This document shows, in pieces, positions 1 to 13,223 of a stretch of DNA of 64,000 nucleotides. The stretch's first letter is position 1; each line of letters opens with the position of its first letter. Under the pieces are notes generated by a model. That model made no database searches, was not told the DNA's origin, and worked only from the letters and a program-made list of their open reading frames with translations. The position numbers and the translations under genes were made by a program. Origin of the DNA: Ottelia alismoides (Eukaryota; Streptophyta; Magnoliopsida; Alismatales; Hydrocharitaceae); the NCBI GenBank assembly GCA_037367405.1, contig JAZKJV010003259.1, positions 901,001 through 965,000 on the forward strand, written 5' to 3'.

Positions 1-2039
1 CGATACATCGCTGGAGTACCCGGTCTAGGCAGTCAAGACAAGAATCGAATCCGTCGCCGTAGACCGAGAAATCGTCCATGAAGACCTCCAAACATCCCCC
101 TACCATGTCCGAAAAGATCGACAGCATGCACCTCTGAAAAGTCGCAGGGGCATTGCATAGCCCAAATGGCATGCGTCAAAAAGCATATGTGCCGAAGGGA
201 CCGGTAAAGGTGGTCTTCTCCTGATCCTCAGGAGCGATGGCCACTTGGTTGTAGCCCGAGTACCCATCCAGGAAGCAATAATGGCTCTTCCCTGCCAGTC
301 TCTCAATGATCTGGTCAATAAAAGGCAGGGGGAAATGGTCCTTCTTGGTGGCTTGGTTGAGTCTCCTGTAGTCAACACAAACCCTCCAAGAGGTGGGTAC
401 TCGTGTAGCGATCTCCTCTCCCGACTCACTGATCACAGTCGTGATGCCCGTCTTCTTGGGTACCACATGCAAGGGGCTGACCCACTTGGAGTCGGAAATG
501 GGATAAATAAAATCTGCACTCCACCATCTTGATATTTCTTTCATCACGACCTCTCTCAGGTTGGGGTTCAGTCGCCGCTGGAACTCACGCGACGGCTTCG
601 CCCCCTCCTCAAGGTAGATATGGTGGGAGCACACTGCTGGACTAATCCCATGGAGATCCGCTACGCTCCATCCGATCGCCTTGCGGTTCTTTTCAAGAAC
701 CCCCATCAAACGGGATTCTTGCTCTCCAGTCAACTCGGCGGAGATGATGACTGGGTACATCTCTGGATCGCCCGCAAGGAATCGATACTTCAGCGAAGTA
801 GGGAGCGGCTTTCGCTCTGGAATGCTGGGTGCTGGCAAATCTGGCTGCGGAAGGAACTGAGTGAAAGCTGCTAAGTCTGCCAAATCTGCCTGGGAAAGTG
901 AAAGCGTACTCTCGCAAACTGGATCGGGAGAAGGCTGCTCAACTGCACTGTCTCTGCTCGGCTCTGCATCTACCTCCTCCTCATCTATAGGCTCAGGTGA
1001 ACTCAGGTCTGGCATCTGATCATAGCAATCGGCCCAATCAGACTCTGAATCCGAGGGATCTGCATCAATCGCGGTGGCATCAGTACCATCGGAAAACAAG
1101 GTGGCCTCAGCACCACCATTACTGAACATAGTGTAGCGATCAAGGACCGGCTCTGCTGCCTCTATGGTATCCTGAACCAGGGCTGTGCTCTCCAGACTCT
1201 CCTCTATCATCTCGGCATCAGCTGTGTCTGAATATGAGAGGATGGTCTATGCTGCAGGATCTGCCCAAGCTGCCTCATCGTCTGTGATCACAAAATCACA
1301 GTCCTGGTGGATGTCTGGCTCTGTGTCTGTCAGCTGCTCCGAATCTGTACTCGCATCTGAGCGGGTTCTCTCTCTAGCTCTGTAGTCCTCGACCGTCTCT
1401 ATTTGTATACTCTCGCCCTCGACGCGAAAGTACACCTTCCCGCTATCATGATCAGTCACCGCCTTGGCTGTGGCCAAGAACGGACGACCAAGGATGATGG
1501 GGGTATCGGCCACTGACTCAGGGATCTCCATGTCCAACACTACGAAGTCCACGGGGAATTTCAGGCCCTGAATCGTGACGATAACGTCTCGTAATAACCC
1601 CTTCGGCCTCTTGACAGATCGATCAGCGAACTGAAGGACTGTCCTGCTCTGTCGAAGAGTGCCCAACTCGAAGCGGTCGAGAAGGGCTGCCGGAAGAAGG
1701 TTGATCGACGATCCGCTATCTAGAAGAGTACGGTCGAACCTCTGCTCACTGATCTGGCATCTGACATACGGGGCCCCTGAATCTGGCCTCTTGGCTGGCA
1801 GTCGGTTCTGGATCGTAAAACACGTGGCTTTCGTCAGCACGTGGATCTCGGACGTGTGGTTCCTCCTCCTCCTCCTGACTGTAGTCCTGTCTCTCAAAGA
1901 TCGCTGGAGAAGGGGGATGTGCTGCAAAGCCTCCTGGAGGGTCAGCTGGATGTGAAACCGCTCAATCATGCTCTGGCTGAACTCCTCAAGCTTTCTCTTT
2001 TTTGGATCATCTTTTTTCTTCCCCTTCCCCCATCTGAAG
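1..2039 (-). pseudogene. pol: Element A pol: aspartic protease and reverse transcriptase start (broken)
   Basis: This encodes the Athila protease followed by an acidic linker and the reverse transcriptase. The protease begins near 1969 and carries the active-site motif LLDSGSSINLLP near 1700-1730, with downstream ILGRPFLATAKAV. The linker is rich in Asp/Glu (about 800-1250). RT follows with [30 protein letters not shown] and a catalytic FMDD at 71-82; the rest lies outside the window. Two in-frame stops break it: TAG at 1247-1249 where element B has CAG, and TGA at 176-178 where B has CGA. Both are C-to-T changes. A 1-base frame shift near 2030 separates it from gag. Family function (cDNA synthesis, polyprotein cleavage) is known for gypsy elements; this copy cannot make an intact enzyme. 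Confidence 0.9.
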
Positions 2040-4785
2040 GGCTCTAGGGAAGGGGATCACAGGGTCCTTCTCAGATGAAGGACTAGGAAAAGGTCTAGAC
2101 GGTTCAAGGAACGGATCCACACATACATCATGCACCACCGTGGGACCAGAAGAAAGTAGACCTTTTCCTTTATTCATAACAGAGTTTTGAGATACAGGAA
2201 TGCGAGGAAAGACAACATCTCTATCGGTACAAACACCGGTGGCCTCAGTACCACCACGGGCTGGCTCTGCTGCTGCTGCTGGTAGACGTCGTGCGGCATC
2301 AGAACCGCGGGCTGGCTCGGCTCTACTGGTGGCGTCAGTACCACCTCCTCGAACTGGTGAAGCGGCGGCCTCAGTACCGCCGGTGGAATCAGCATCCTTG
2401 GTGGCATCAGTACCACCGTCATCATCTGGAGCGGCCTCAGTACCGCTCTCCTCCTCCTCATGTGGCGCCTCTGGAATGTCCTCGTGGTGAAGCTCAGATG
2501 AGGCGCCGCCGCCTGCTGGGGTCCTACCGCTCCTAAGTGTGACAAAATCAGCATCAAATAGATCCGAAGATGTATCATCAAATGGGTCACTAGGAGTGGC
2601 TAACTCAGTATGTACTACCTGCTCAGATTTCCTCTTAAGGTTGTTCGGATTCGGCTCGATCTGGGCTGGTATGGCGGCCTTCCCTCTCACCAGGTCCCGC
2701 ATCTCCTGGCGGAACTCGTCCATCTCCCGTCTGAATGTGGCCTGCTGGTCCGTGAGGAGGCGGGCGATGTCATCCAAAGCGGGGCTCTCGTGGGGGCCCG
2801 ACGGGTAGCCTCTCTGGGGGTGAGGCTGCTGGATCTGCTGCTGAAGGTGCTGGTAAGAGGGATATGAGGACGGGTGCTGCTGCTGAATCGGGTGAGCCTG
2901 CTGCTCACGCCTCCATGACTGCCCCTGCTGCTGATAGGGACGAGGACCGTAGGATGATGGCTGGTGCTGCTGGTGTGCTGGGTGTTGCGGCTGCGACTGG
3001 TGCTGGTCTCTCTGCTGAGAGTACTGCCCTCCCTGTCCTGACGGCTGCTGCTGGGGCTGGGCACCACCACTCCCCCACCTGAATCCGGGATGGTCTCGTC
3101 GGATCCCAGGCTGGGGGCGGTCATACCAAATCCCGTTGACATCCATCAACGGCTCTGCATCGAAGGGGTCTGGCGACAGTACTGCCAGAGGCTGATCCGG
3201 CTGGTAGACCACCATCTGCATGTCTGGAGATGGTGGGGACTGGTAGGTAGGCTGCGACTGCTGGTACGGCTCCGCCTGTACAAGGTGAACCTGTCTAGGC
3301 TGCTGTGAAGAGCTGGAGCGCTGGGACGAGCTGCTGCTGCCGCCGGTATCGCCTCGCGACAGAAGACGGGGCTGTGAAGCCTTCTGTGTCTCCGGGAGAC
3401 ACATGAGCTGGGTCTTCATGTCGCTCAGAACCTGTGCCATCTGTTCCATCTGAGTGATGCTCTGGCACTGCTTCTTCTCGATCAGCTCCATGCGGTCCAA
3501 CTTCTCGCTGATGATACCCATGTCCGCAGCGGATGACTCTGCCTGTGCTGCTGCGACTGCGGACGAACTGGATGGACCTGCATCTACCCGTGCTATCCGC
3601 TGGTACTGCACGGGTCCTGGCTGCTGTGGCTGGGGTCTCTGAGAATACAACCTGGTCTGGGACATCACCATGTAGTTCTCGGACATCTCCTCGTAGATGG
3701 CCCAGACCTGGTCGTGGTCCTTGGCGAAGTAGGACCCGCCGCAAGAAGCGTTCACCAGACCCTGAAGCTCTGGCGTCAACCCGCTGAAAAAACTCTGAAC
3801 TAGGTTCGGCTTGGATATGTCGTGGTGCGGGCATCTGTCTAGGAGCTCTCGAAACCTCTCCCAAGCCTCGTGGAACTGCTCGTTGGGGAACATGGAGAAG
3901 TTGCTGATCAGGGCCCTCGCTGCATTCGTCCGCCCGAGTGGATAGTACTTTTTCAAGTACTCGGTGCGGAGCTGCTCCATGTGTAGACAAACTTCCCTAG
4001 ATGCTTCAGCCAGGTGGCTGCTCTATCTACCAGTGAAAAAGGGAAGGCTATCATCCGGATCGTATCCTGGTCCACGTGGTGATTGTGGACAGTACTGCAA
4101 ATCATCAGAAACTCCTGGAGGTGGAGGTGGGGCTCCTCAGTAGCAAGTCCGTGGAAACGGGGCAGCAACTGCAAGGTGTTCGGGGGAACTTGAAGTCCCC
4201 CACAATCGCTGGCACTACCACCCAGTGATGCATCAGAGTAGATCCGGGGTTATGTAACTCCCGCATCGGTCGTGGTGCTCCTCCTGCTACTGCTGCTGCT
4301 GCTGCGGCCTCTGCATCAGGCATCTCCTCAGGCTCGCTCGGTATCTCCTCAGGCTCGCTCTGCTGGCCTCGCTCTGCTCTGAGCCTCTCCAACTCTCGCC
4401 TCATCTCTATCATGAATGCTCCCTGATCGCGTAACTGCTGCTGAACTGTCTCGAGCGATGCGATCAGGGTGGAGTTGATCGCCCCCTGGTCTAGAACAAA
4501 ATGCTGGTCTCCTCGTGGACCTCCGGGGTGATCCTCTGAACTGCCGGCCATAGCGACGTCTGCAAAATCAAATGAGCCCAACTCAGGTGCTGTCAAATCT
4601 GCTAATCTCTCTTCGGGCTCATGTCTCTCAGTGCCGAAAGAAAGGGGGTCGAGGGGGAACAGGGTGGAATCGTACTCGGGCTCGGAGAGCTGGTCTCGGC
4701 TCTCGCGGGCCAACCTAGATGATCGGGTAGACGTGCCCGAAAGCGGTGCAGCCAGAGGCTGCCTAAGAGACCGTCTACCCATCAT
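2040..4785 (-). pseudogene. gag: Element A gag (frameshifted)
   Basis: Capsid-like Gag of an Athila element. I place the start at the ATGATGGGT at 4785, giving MMGRRSL, because element B has this start but no in-frame ATG upstream. Conserved retrotransposon-gag motifs follow: HFHGLATEEPHLHL-like, WLKHLGKFVYTW, YYPLGRTNAARALI, HEAWERFRELLDRCPHHD and NASCGGSYF. After this comes a long Gln/Ser/Pro-rich stretch and a region repeating GGTEA/GGTDAT. No CCHC zinc knuckle is visible. Compared with B, one base is missing near 4184 and another near 3981, so the product would end early. A 657-codon stretch (2007-3980) remains open. The last open codons overlap the extra base near 2030 that throws the frame off before protease. 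Confidence 0.88.
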
Positions 4786-6134
4786 CTTGATCTGGTGAGT
4801 AGTGCGGATGAGATCTGGAATCAACTATGATAAAAAACAAACCCCCGGTTCACCAACGCAACGCGAGCTGAAGACCATAAAGTTCGGTCAAATTATCTTG
4901 TCTATTTTATTTTGGTGAACACACAAAATATCAGAGCGCTTACGTGACCTGTTAGGATATCCGATGCTATCCCAACCGACTGGCCCGCACGGAAAAGTCG
5001 GTAATCAGTCGGGTCTAGCACCGGGAGGCTCTACCTAGGGTGCGGGTCACTCTCTCGCGCATCCAAACAATACAATGAGGGGGTTGCTCTCCCCAAGACA
5101 AAGTTTTTAGGGTGAGCGGTTTTTAAGATCAAGTATGATTAGCAGTCCCGATTTTATTGTTTTTCTTTTTAATATTTTTCAAAGCAAACAAAAGGCCTAA
5201 CGAATTTTTCGGTTCTCCTGATTATTTAGTCCGAAAACAGGGGGGAGAAGACGAAAAAGCCGATGCACGAGAAATCAATGATGCATGTTGAGATAGAAAT
5301 GCGTACCTTGTCTCCAGCACTCTACATGCAAGTGATCCGTGCAGAATTTAAAGACAGGAAATAAACTACCTAAATGATGCAAGCGGGAAAAACCGAGTCC
5401 TAGATGAGCAATTTCTAGCGCAGAACCGTCTAACTCAGTCACTCGCCCTCGATCCAAAGAGTCCGGTCTAGACCCACCCCTCCTCTTCTCGACAGGTCGA
5501 GTTCAGGAGTAGCGCTTGACGGGGCAGGCTCGCGGCGCGTACGCTCTCAGGAAAGCGACTAAGTTATTTTTATTATTTATTATTAGTAGGTCCAATTACG
5601 TTCTATGGGAACAGATAAGCAATTAGGTGTTTGGATCCTACTAATTACGACACAAGCATCAGAAATTCCTAAGTCTAGGGGCTCGAGAAAAAACCGCGTA
5701 AACACCGGAAAGGCAGTAAAAAAACTAGAAGAAAGCCGCGTCAAAAACCGCGAAAATCTCCTAAGGGTCCCCCGAGCACACCGGTGCTCGGCGAAACAGA
5801 CCCGCTAAGTCAAGCTCAAGTCTCTGAGTACCTGTATTATTACAAAAATAATAATCAAATATCCTAAGCTAACCTCACCCACTCAACTCTCTCTCTCGCT
5901 CTCTCCTGCTGCTTGATAAAGAAACGAGCCGCCTCCGCTTCGCTCGGGTGCACCGGCGCTCCTAAGAATGCCGCCCTCGCTCCTCGGGCCCTCGCAAGAA
6001 ACAGAGAGAAAAGTGGTCAGTCCAAGATTATTATCAAAAATATCAGAGAAATATATATATACAACAAATCTATACAAAAAGCCGCGAAAATCAAAAGCCG
6101 CGGAAAAAGCTAAAAACAGCTACTAAGCCGTGCT
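4786..6134 (-). other. Element A untranslated leader
   Basis: About 1.35 kb between the PBS and gag. It has no long open frame and is the counterpart of 37040-38285 in element B, with shared landmarks such as the pyrimidine-rich and GA-rich stretches near 5880-5910. A long leader is usual for Athila elements. Nothing else is recognised in it. Confidence 0.8.
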
Positions 6135-6151
6135 CCCCGGCAACGGCGCCA
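6135..6151 (-). promoter_or_regulatory. Primer binding site, tRNA-Asp, element A
   Basis: The minus strand reads TGGCGCCGTTGCCGGGG, complementary over 17 of 17 bases to the 3' end of plant tRNA-Asp including CCA (remembered sequence). It lies 3 bases inside the LTR end (6155). tRNA-Asp priming is a known trait of the Athila lineage. Confidence 0.95.
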
Positions 6152-7858
6152 TTCTGATAACCGTCTGAATGACTAAGGTAAAGGTACAGAAATATAGGTC
6201 GTTGCGACCTCAATCACTCAGACTAAGTATATCAAAAAAAATCAGACCACTCGAAACACGTAAGATCAATCAAGCACAAAATCAGCGGCCCTGCTATGAG
6301 ATTAACCTGGTGTAGCACCCAGGGTCGAACACAAGGAGCACGGGTTGGCCAGAGGCCTACGAAGTAGTAAAAATGAAATAAAATAAAGATAAAATATTTT
6401 TAGTGATTTTTAATAATTTTTATATTTTTTTTGGATTTTTAATATAATGGGAAAATAAAAGAAACAAAATAAACACACTTTATCAATTTATTTAAAGCAT
6501 CAAAAATCAAGCAAAAATTCAAGAAAAAATGTTTTTATGTTTTTTTGGGATTTTTGAAGTGTTTTTGGTGAATTTTTGATAATTTTCTGAAGTGTATTTT
6601 ATTTTCTAAAAATCAAACAGTGCTAAAAAGACAAGGTACTGTCCAGCCAGGCCCCAAAATCCAAAAATAAAATATTTAGGGATCTCAGAGGGACCTGGAG
6701 GTAATTTTCCTGTATACTAGAGAAAACAAGGAAAATTTGAGCACCAAAATTATTGTTTTTGGGTTTTTAAATTATTTATTATGATTTTTATGAGTTTTGA
6801 GGTGTTTTTAAATTTTTAGGGTTTTTAATCAATGAAAAATAGCCAAAATTTGCTAGAAAATCAAGAAACACAACAGAAACAACACCTAATTTTTATGGAA
6901 TTTTTGGGGGTGTTTTTATATTTTTTTGGGATTTTTGAACCTAGACAGTAGCTAAAATGAGAGTTTTTGAATTTTTAAAAAATAGCAAATGAGATCAAAA
7001 ATGTCCTCAAAAATTCTCAAAAAATTCTACAACATGGCAGGAGCCATGTGTCAAATTTTCATCGAATTTAGAGGTGATTTGATATTTTATTCAAAAATCA
7101 AAAGGGGGCACAGTGCACAGGACTTAAGTGCAAATACCCGAAGATCTGGGGGTCCAGGTGCAATTTTCCCAGCAAGTCACACGCGTGGCGCGTGCTTGGG
7201 GCACTCAGGGACCTTTTGGTATAAAAACAAGTCCTAGGACCTTTTGGTAACTCGTACCAAAAAGTCCAGGGGCTGTTATGCAAATAACCCACTAAAAGGC
7301 GCACATGCGGAAATAAAACGTTCACAGGGGCATATATGCAATTACCAAAAAGTATTCATTCATTTAACACACAACCAGAACTACAGGATTAATATTGCAA
7401 ATACACCAAACAAAGCACGTGGCTCACACATACAGGGGCATAAATGCAAATATAAACAAACACGAGGTCCAATGTGCAATTTACCCTACGTAAATAAAAT
7501 GCATAAAATATTTACAGGGCTGAAAGTAAAAACATAAACTACGAGGGGGCCTAAGGTAAATTACCCCTTTATTACGTCGACGGCTGGATGAGCGCCACGT
7601 AGCTGATCTAACGGCTGAGGATGGCGGGCACTTCTCTTCTTCCGCACGTGAGCCTGATCGACGGCGCAGAGGGGGCCACGTGGGAGATCTAACGGCCTCG
7701 GGTGCTGGTGGTTCCCTCTCTCTGCTCTAACGGTCCGGATGAAGCTTCGAGATGATCAACGGTGTCTGCTCCGCGATGAATGGGCGGTGACGATTGAAAC
7801 TGGAGCTCCGAGGGCTATCGGACGGTGATGGAGGACCCTTGAAGAACAGGTGGCCGGC

Positions 7859-9680
7859 TGATCGTCGAAAATCAGAGTGCGTAAATCGATGTAAAAATCG
7901 AGTCGTTGTGCACAAGATAGAGGACGAATCAATAATAAAATTTATATCCGAAACTCAAATTAACAGAACACACATGAGATGTGTGCGTGTAGTAGTGAGC
8001 AACGAGTCGAACACAGGGAGGCAGATTTGACGTATCCAGTTACTTCTTTTCTTTTCTTAAGAGAGTGATATGATAGATGGAATCGGCACTATTATCGAAG
8101 AAGTAAAATCTCTTGCAAATAATCCCGAATCAAACACCAAGAAACTGTAATCAGCAAAAAAATTGCAAGTGCGAGGAACATAATGTGCAAAATACAAACA
8201 TGCAGAGATTCAAACCAGTTGTTCTAGACCAAGTAATGATAACTAGACTTTAATTGAAAATGGATATGTAAAGATGTATCCCTGAAGTTCTTGCGTAAAT
8301 CCTGAACAGTTGTGATGGCTAGATGTCAAGCATAGATTCAGCAATGCCCACGCATGCTCGGTAGCTTTGTATGATCATCGCTAAATGATGGCTATGCGTG
8401 AGTTGGCAATCCTCTGCAGAAATAGTTTGATCTGTATGGTCCAAGTTGCTGCATATGACATCCTCGTCCACTTCCGATAACTGCAAACAAAAGCAACAAA
8501 ATAAGATAAACTAAACTTCTGAATAAGAATCACACTGCAGAAAAAAATGATAAGAAACAAATGGTGAGGGAGGATCAGGAGATCTGGACGAAGGAGAAGG
8601 GTATGTGCACGCTTCAGTTGTCGCGAACTGCACACAAGTAGCGTACTGCCCTGTTCTTCCTCGGGTCGAAGCGATTCCTCGTGGTTTCCAGCCTGCTTTT
8701 GCACGCTGATCTCCTTCTCATTTTATCCCCATTCGTGCATGATGGTTGGTCGCCCATTGATACTGAATGCTTGATTACAGCCCGAGAATCTTGCGATTTG
8801 CTTGAGCCATTAGTGCGAGGCGTGCATTTTTGGCAGGAATAAAAGCAGAAAAATAAGGCTCCATCAATTCTGGACAGCGAGGGGGAGGTGTCGTGCAATC
8901 CATTACATGATTCTCGTATATTCGGATCTGCCGCAAAAGGAAATATCGAGTGTATTGGGTCATTGGTTGCAAGGGTAGTTGTGATCTGTATGCTCAATTC
9001 CTGCCCATAGCTGGAATGATTCCAATCAATCCCACGAAATTTGGAACAGTTTATACCTTTTCTAGGAAATTTAATTGGCCATCGGATTTAGAAAGAGGCC
9101 CAGCCATATAATTCGATCATGAATTTTTTTCTGCACGAGGCTTGACTGCATGTATTCACGCATGGGATGAGCAGCATATTACGTGTGATTAGAAGTCACG
9201 TGGTTGCATCGTAAAAGGAAATGGGAGGAGACATGGCTCTCTACGTGCATGGGGTTAAAAGGAATTTAAGGCATGATGTGGTTCCAAGTAAGTGGGGATT
9301 TTGCATGAAAATCCACGGAAACATGTGAGTTTACAGAAAGGCCCTAACAATTCTTGAGTTTTAGCAAATAGATATCATAGACTTGTGTGGTTTTTAGGAT
9401 CATATGGAATAAGGATCAATGGGGTTTTGACAAAAGATTAGGATTAGGGATTAGGAACCAGGTTCTGGTTGCGGATTGGGATAGCGAAAGATCTAGAAAC
9501 CGATCATTATTGTGAATGCAAAATCCGACCTCAATGATAAGAATTAAGCTCAAATATGTGATCACATTGGAAAATTGACAAACACCAAGATATTATCATA
9601 AATCATGCAAACTCGATCCATTAATGCTCACAAAAGGCTAAAAAATGGGCATGATAATGCAATGAATCGTAGATTCATCA
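7859..9680 (-). mobile_element. Solo LTR nested in the LTR of element A
   Basis: It starts TGATCGTC and ends GATTCATCA. It is flanked by the perfect 5-bp duplication CCGGC (7854-7858 and 9681-9685), and removing it restores alignment of the GC-rich core with elements B and C. The minus strand starts TGATGAATCTACGATTCA, like LTRs D and E, and an end-proximal motif related to 'gtgttcgac' is present near 8010, so I read it as an Athila-group LTR in minus orientation. Length is 1822 bp. No PBS, gag or pol lies inside, so it is a solo LTR, presumably left by LTR-LTR recombination. Several short open frames within have no recognisable product. Confidence 0.88.
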
Positions 9681-9880
9681 CCGGCGAGGTTCGCCGGCCT
9701 CGTGCGCGTGCTGTGGGCCTCCTCAGCTGCCTCTGAAGATTGGAGAAGGTCGGCGATGACGTCCCGCAGCTGGTGGTGGCCTCCGATGGCCCAGCCGAGC
9801 CCTGGAGGGGCTCCGGCGAGGTCGACGGAGGGGAAGCTCCTGGACTGATGTTGGGAAGCCTCAGATGGCCTCCTCGTGAC

Positions 9881-10190
9881 CTGCAAAATAACCCAGAAGC
9901 TTCGCGGGTCGAGGGCAAAGTGCCTCGACCCGATGAAGCGGCGTGAAGGTGAACTGTGGGTCGGGGCGAGCGAGCTCCGGCGAGCGGATGATGGAGGAGC
10001 TCGAACCCCAGCTCCTGTGCGAGCTGGGTTGAACGAAGGGGTGGAGAAGGTGCGTCGAGGGATGGCGAAGGTGACAGTGTGTCCCGATGACCGAGAAGAT
10101 ACGCGATATGGTCGGAATCAAAGGAACGCGGCGGAACTACGATTTGGGGGAAACTAAAAATTAAACGAAATGGGAAGGCTAGAAGGATAC
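9881..10190 (-). other. Putative intron in LTR leader (element A copy)
   Basis: Reading the minus strand, the donor is CGCCCAG|GTATCC at 10190 and the acceptor TTATTTTGCAG|GTC at 9881, giving a 310-bp GT-AG segment. It lies about 250 bp downstream of the LTR TATA box. The same donor and acceptor recur in LTR C and both LTRs of element B at 310-311 bp. Splicing is inferred only from sequence. Confidence 0.5.
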
Positions 10191-10443
10191 CTGGGCGGTG
10201 TGGTAGACTGTGCTGGAGCTTAGGTAGCTCCTGGTCGTGGCCTCGAAGGACGTCAAGGCCTGAGGCTCGAGCTCCTGCACGGGGCGGAGCACGGCGGCGC
10301 AACGTCGCCGGATCAGTGGTCCGGCCACCTCCTCCTCACTGCTACAAGGGCAATCGCGAGCTGTCACCTCAGGGATCGCTATGGAGGTCACGGGAGTGAG
10401 AGTGGAGAGCCAAAGATGGGAATAAAATGCGGCGGAGCTCAGG

Positions 10444-10450
10444 TTATATA
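10444..10450 (-). promoter_or_regulatory. LTR TATA box (element A)
   Basis: The minus strand reads TATATAA, followed by cctgagctccgccgc, at the position equivalent to the TATATATA of LTR B. It marks the likely U3 promoter; transcription would start about 30 bp further on. Confidence 0.6.
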
Positions 10451-11640
10451 CTGCTAGGGGTCCGGGAAGATGACGATCGGGCGAGCTCAGGAGCGCGCGG
10501 ATCCCGAGGGAGCGGCTCCGGCGAGGATGCCGGATGCGAGAGGAGTGATCCGGACCCGGGGTTTGGTGGGTTGGCGATCGGGTCATCCGTGGAAAAAGGG
10601 GAGAAAACGGGTCGGGCACAGGAGACCCGGCTCTGGTGGTCCTGGGGGGGGGGGGGAGTTGACCGGGGGTCAACAATCCCCCGTGGACCAATCAGAGCCC
10701 ACCAAGCTTATTTATTTTGATTCATTTTTTTGGGTTAGATAATGACCGAATTTTTAAAAACTTAAAACATGAAAAATATTTATTTTATTTTTCTCTATTT
10801 TTTGGTGATTTTTAATTAATTTTTAGAAATAAAAATAAGGTATTTACAATATATAGCTATACATAGGTATATGTACAATATAGGGTTTTTGATTTTTAAT
10901 TTTTAATTATTATTTTTGTACAATTTTATTCCTATTTTATATTTTATTTATTTATAGAATAAAATGAGGAATAAAAGGATATTTTTATTTTATTTTTATT
11001 ATTTATACACATAGGTGAAATAAATAGATATATACAACTATGTACATGGCATATGTACAACATGTTTTTGTAATTTTAATTTTTGTTATTTTTATTTGAT
11101 TTTTGTTGTGTTTCTTTTTATTTATTTTATTTACAAAATATACATAGAATATTCACAAAAAGTTTTGAAAATAAATACATTTATTTATAGGGTTAAATAA
11201 ATAAAGGATGATGGTCTATGCACATGGTGGAGGGATATTTTTGCATTTTTTATTTTTAAATTTTTATTTTGTTTTTAAGAGTTTCTAAATATATGCAAAA
11301 TATGTACAAGCATATTTTTTTTTGGGTGAGGAAAATACAGTTTTATTTATTTACATAAATATTTACACTAGAGCCCCTATCTCCCTCTACTTTGGTTTTT
11401 ATGTGGTCAGGCCCATGCTGAGCCCTCCCTTGGGTTAGGTTGCTCAATATTTATTCTAAATATTTCCCTCTTTTTCTTTTTCATCTTTATTCTTTTATTT
11501 TTGCACAAAAACATGCTAATTATATGTTTTTACAAGATGCATGCTTTTGCTAATTATTCCTATTTACACATATCTACATGCATTTGCATAGGTTTTTGTA
11601 GCTAAAATATAAGAATAAAGAGTGATGAATGGGTATTCAT

Positions 11641-13223
11641 CAGGTGTGTATATATTTCATATATACTTTAGCCATAACTCGTACTTTGTGTGAGTGTGTT
11701 AATAAATAAAATGGCTAAAAATCACAAAAATTAAAAATTTTTCATGTACATAAACTTCTTTTATCTTGCACATACATAGCTAGTGTACAAAGTATTTTTG
11801 TAAAAAGGATTTCAAAAATCTTTTGTGTAAAGCTTGTGTAAATGTTTTTGTATCAAAATTATGTATATAGTACAAAATTTTTCCAAAATGTTTTGAAAAA
11901 TCAAAAGTTTGCAAAAATCTTGTGTAAATGTTTGTAAATATCTTTTTGCAAAACTTGCACCTCATGCATCATTCATTCATGATTTCAAAACATTTTTCAA
12001 AAATTTTGCATGATTGTAAAATATTTGTAAATAGCATCTTGTGTACATATATGTATATAGTTTTTCCTGGATGAGAGTTGACATTTAAACTAAGCCTGGA
12101 ATTAAATTGAGAAATGGAGCTTGAATAAGAACTTAATCCACTTAACTTTAAGAGGAACCTTATAGGACTTAGGGTTAAGGCTTTTCAGGTCCATAAGGAC
12201 TTAATTCTTCGAGTCCACTAGGCTATGAGCATATGTCATCTTGATGAGCCTAAGTAGAGCACTTAACAACACACGCATGACTCTTAGAGACAATGGCTTG
12301 ACTTGCACCTGCACTTTACACATGGCTCTCCACGGATGAGGTGGTGAGGAGGCAGTTTCCTTTGGCTTGGGGTAGCATATGAGGGTAGTACTTCTAGGCG
12401 GAACCTCTCTTCTTCTTCTAGTGAAGGAAGTGCGTCTCAACTTGGTCTAGTGGTGATGAAGGCTAAAGACAGAAGCCGTGGGTTGCAATAAAGCTTCAAA
12501 AGAGGGACAGTCTACTGGCTCAAGAGGAAAATTTCTTGTATATATGCTGCACCATGTAGATAGGTTGTATAGAAGTCCTTGAAAAAAAATGCAAAAATGC
12601 AAAAGAACTCCAAAAAAGTGGTGGGTCGGATTGAAAATTTAATAACCCCACCGGAGTGTATATAGTCAAATAAAGCAAAGCTTATGGTATCCATGTTACA
12701 TCTCATGAAGCTTGCAGCGGAAGACTTAGCTACACTGGCTAGGCTTCCAAAAGTCTATACTTCTTCCCCCTCTTCTTGAGCCGGTTGCACTTGAACTTAG
12801 AAGGGAATACCCCGCTTCTCGAGGAAAGAGTTGCTAGACCGAGGCATTAGAGTTACCAGGTTGAGGGAGGTTGTTTCTTTGTTACTTCTGAGGTGGGGAG
12901 CCACATATCACTTACACCGCATGGAAAGATTCATGGTCATTAGAGTTTGTGTATGTAGACTTGTTCTGATCTGGTTTATTAAGGAGTCTTGCAAATAGAT
13001 TGGTGGAACTTGGAGGCTGTTGAGTTTTAAGCTTAAGTCTAAATAAGGTTCCGACACATTAATAATCCAAAGATCTGATCGAGCTCCATATTTCAATTTA
13101 ATGAAGGAAAGTTTAATAATTCAACTTTGATCCATGTACATCCTCTTTTTCTTTTTCTTTCTTTTTCACTTCTTTTTCAAATAAGTGTTTGCTAAGGGAC
13201 TAGCAAAGTTAAGTATAGGGGGG
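11641..13223 (+). other. 3' untranslated internal region of element C with polypurine tract
   Basis: Begins ggtgtgtatatatttc, matching 45558 onward in element B, and runs 1.58 kb without a credible open frame. It ends with a polypurine tract (aagtatagggggg, 13211-13223) directly before the LTR. Just upstream is a small hairpin, TTTGCTA...TAGCAAA. No envelope-like frame is visible. Confidence 0.75.

Larger units (their letters stand above)
1..11640 (-). mobile_element. Athila-type Ty3/gypsy element A, 5' part
   Basis: Minus-strand LTR retrotransposon cut by the left window edge. Reading leftwards it has a 5' LTR (6155-11640), a tRNA-Asp primer binding site (6135-6151), a leader of about 1.35 kb, gag, protease and the start of reverse transcriptase, which leaves the window at position 1. 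Athila assignment rests on the tRNA-Asp PBS, the gag-protease-RT order in one long frame, and the very close match to element B. The LTR end (RC of TGATGAATACCC) abuts plus-strand Athila 3' untranslated sequence at 11641, so A was inserted into element C. The expected right target duplication is 11641-11645 (ggtgt); its partner lies outside the window. Coding is broken in at least five places, so A is non-autonomous. Confidence 0.93.
6155..11640 (-). repeat. 5' LTR of element A
   Basis: Bounded by TGATAACC at 6155 and ATTCATCA at 11640, so on the minus strand it starts TGATGAATACCC and ends GGTTATCA. Length is 5486 bp, or 3659 bp without the nested solo LTR and its duplicated CCGGC. On the minus strand the order is an AT-rich block (10700-11640), a GC-rich core with a TATA box (about 9681-10690 plus 7560-7858), degenerate repeats built on TTTGCA...CCCCTG (about 7050-7560), then an AT-rich tail with a conserved motif near 6290-6345 related to GTGTTCGACCCTGG. 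The same order is seen in the LTRs of B and C. Confidence 0.92.
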
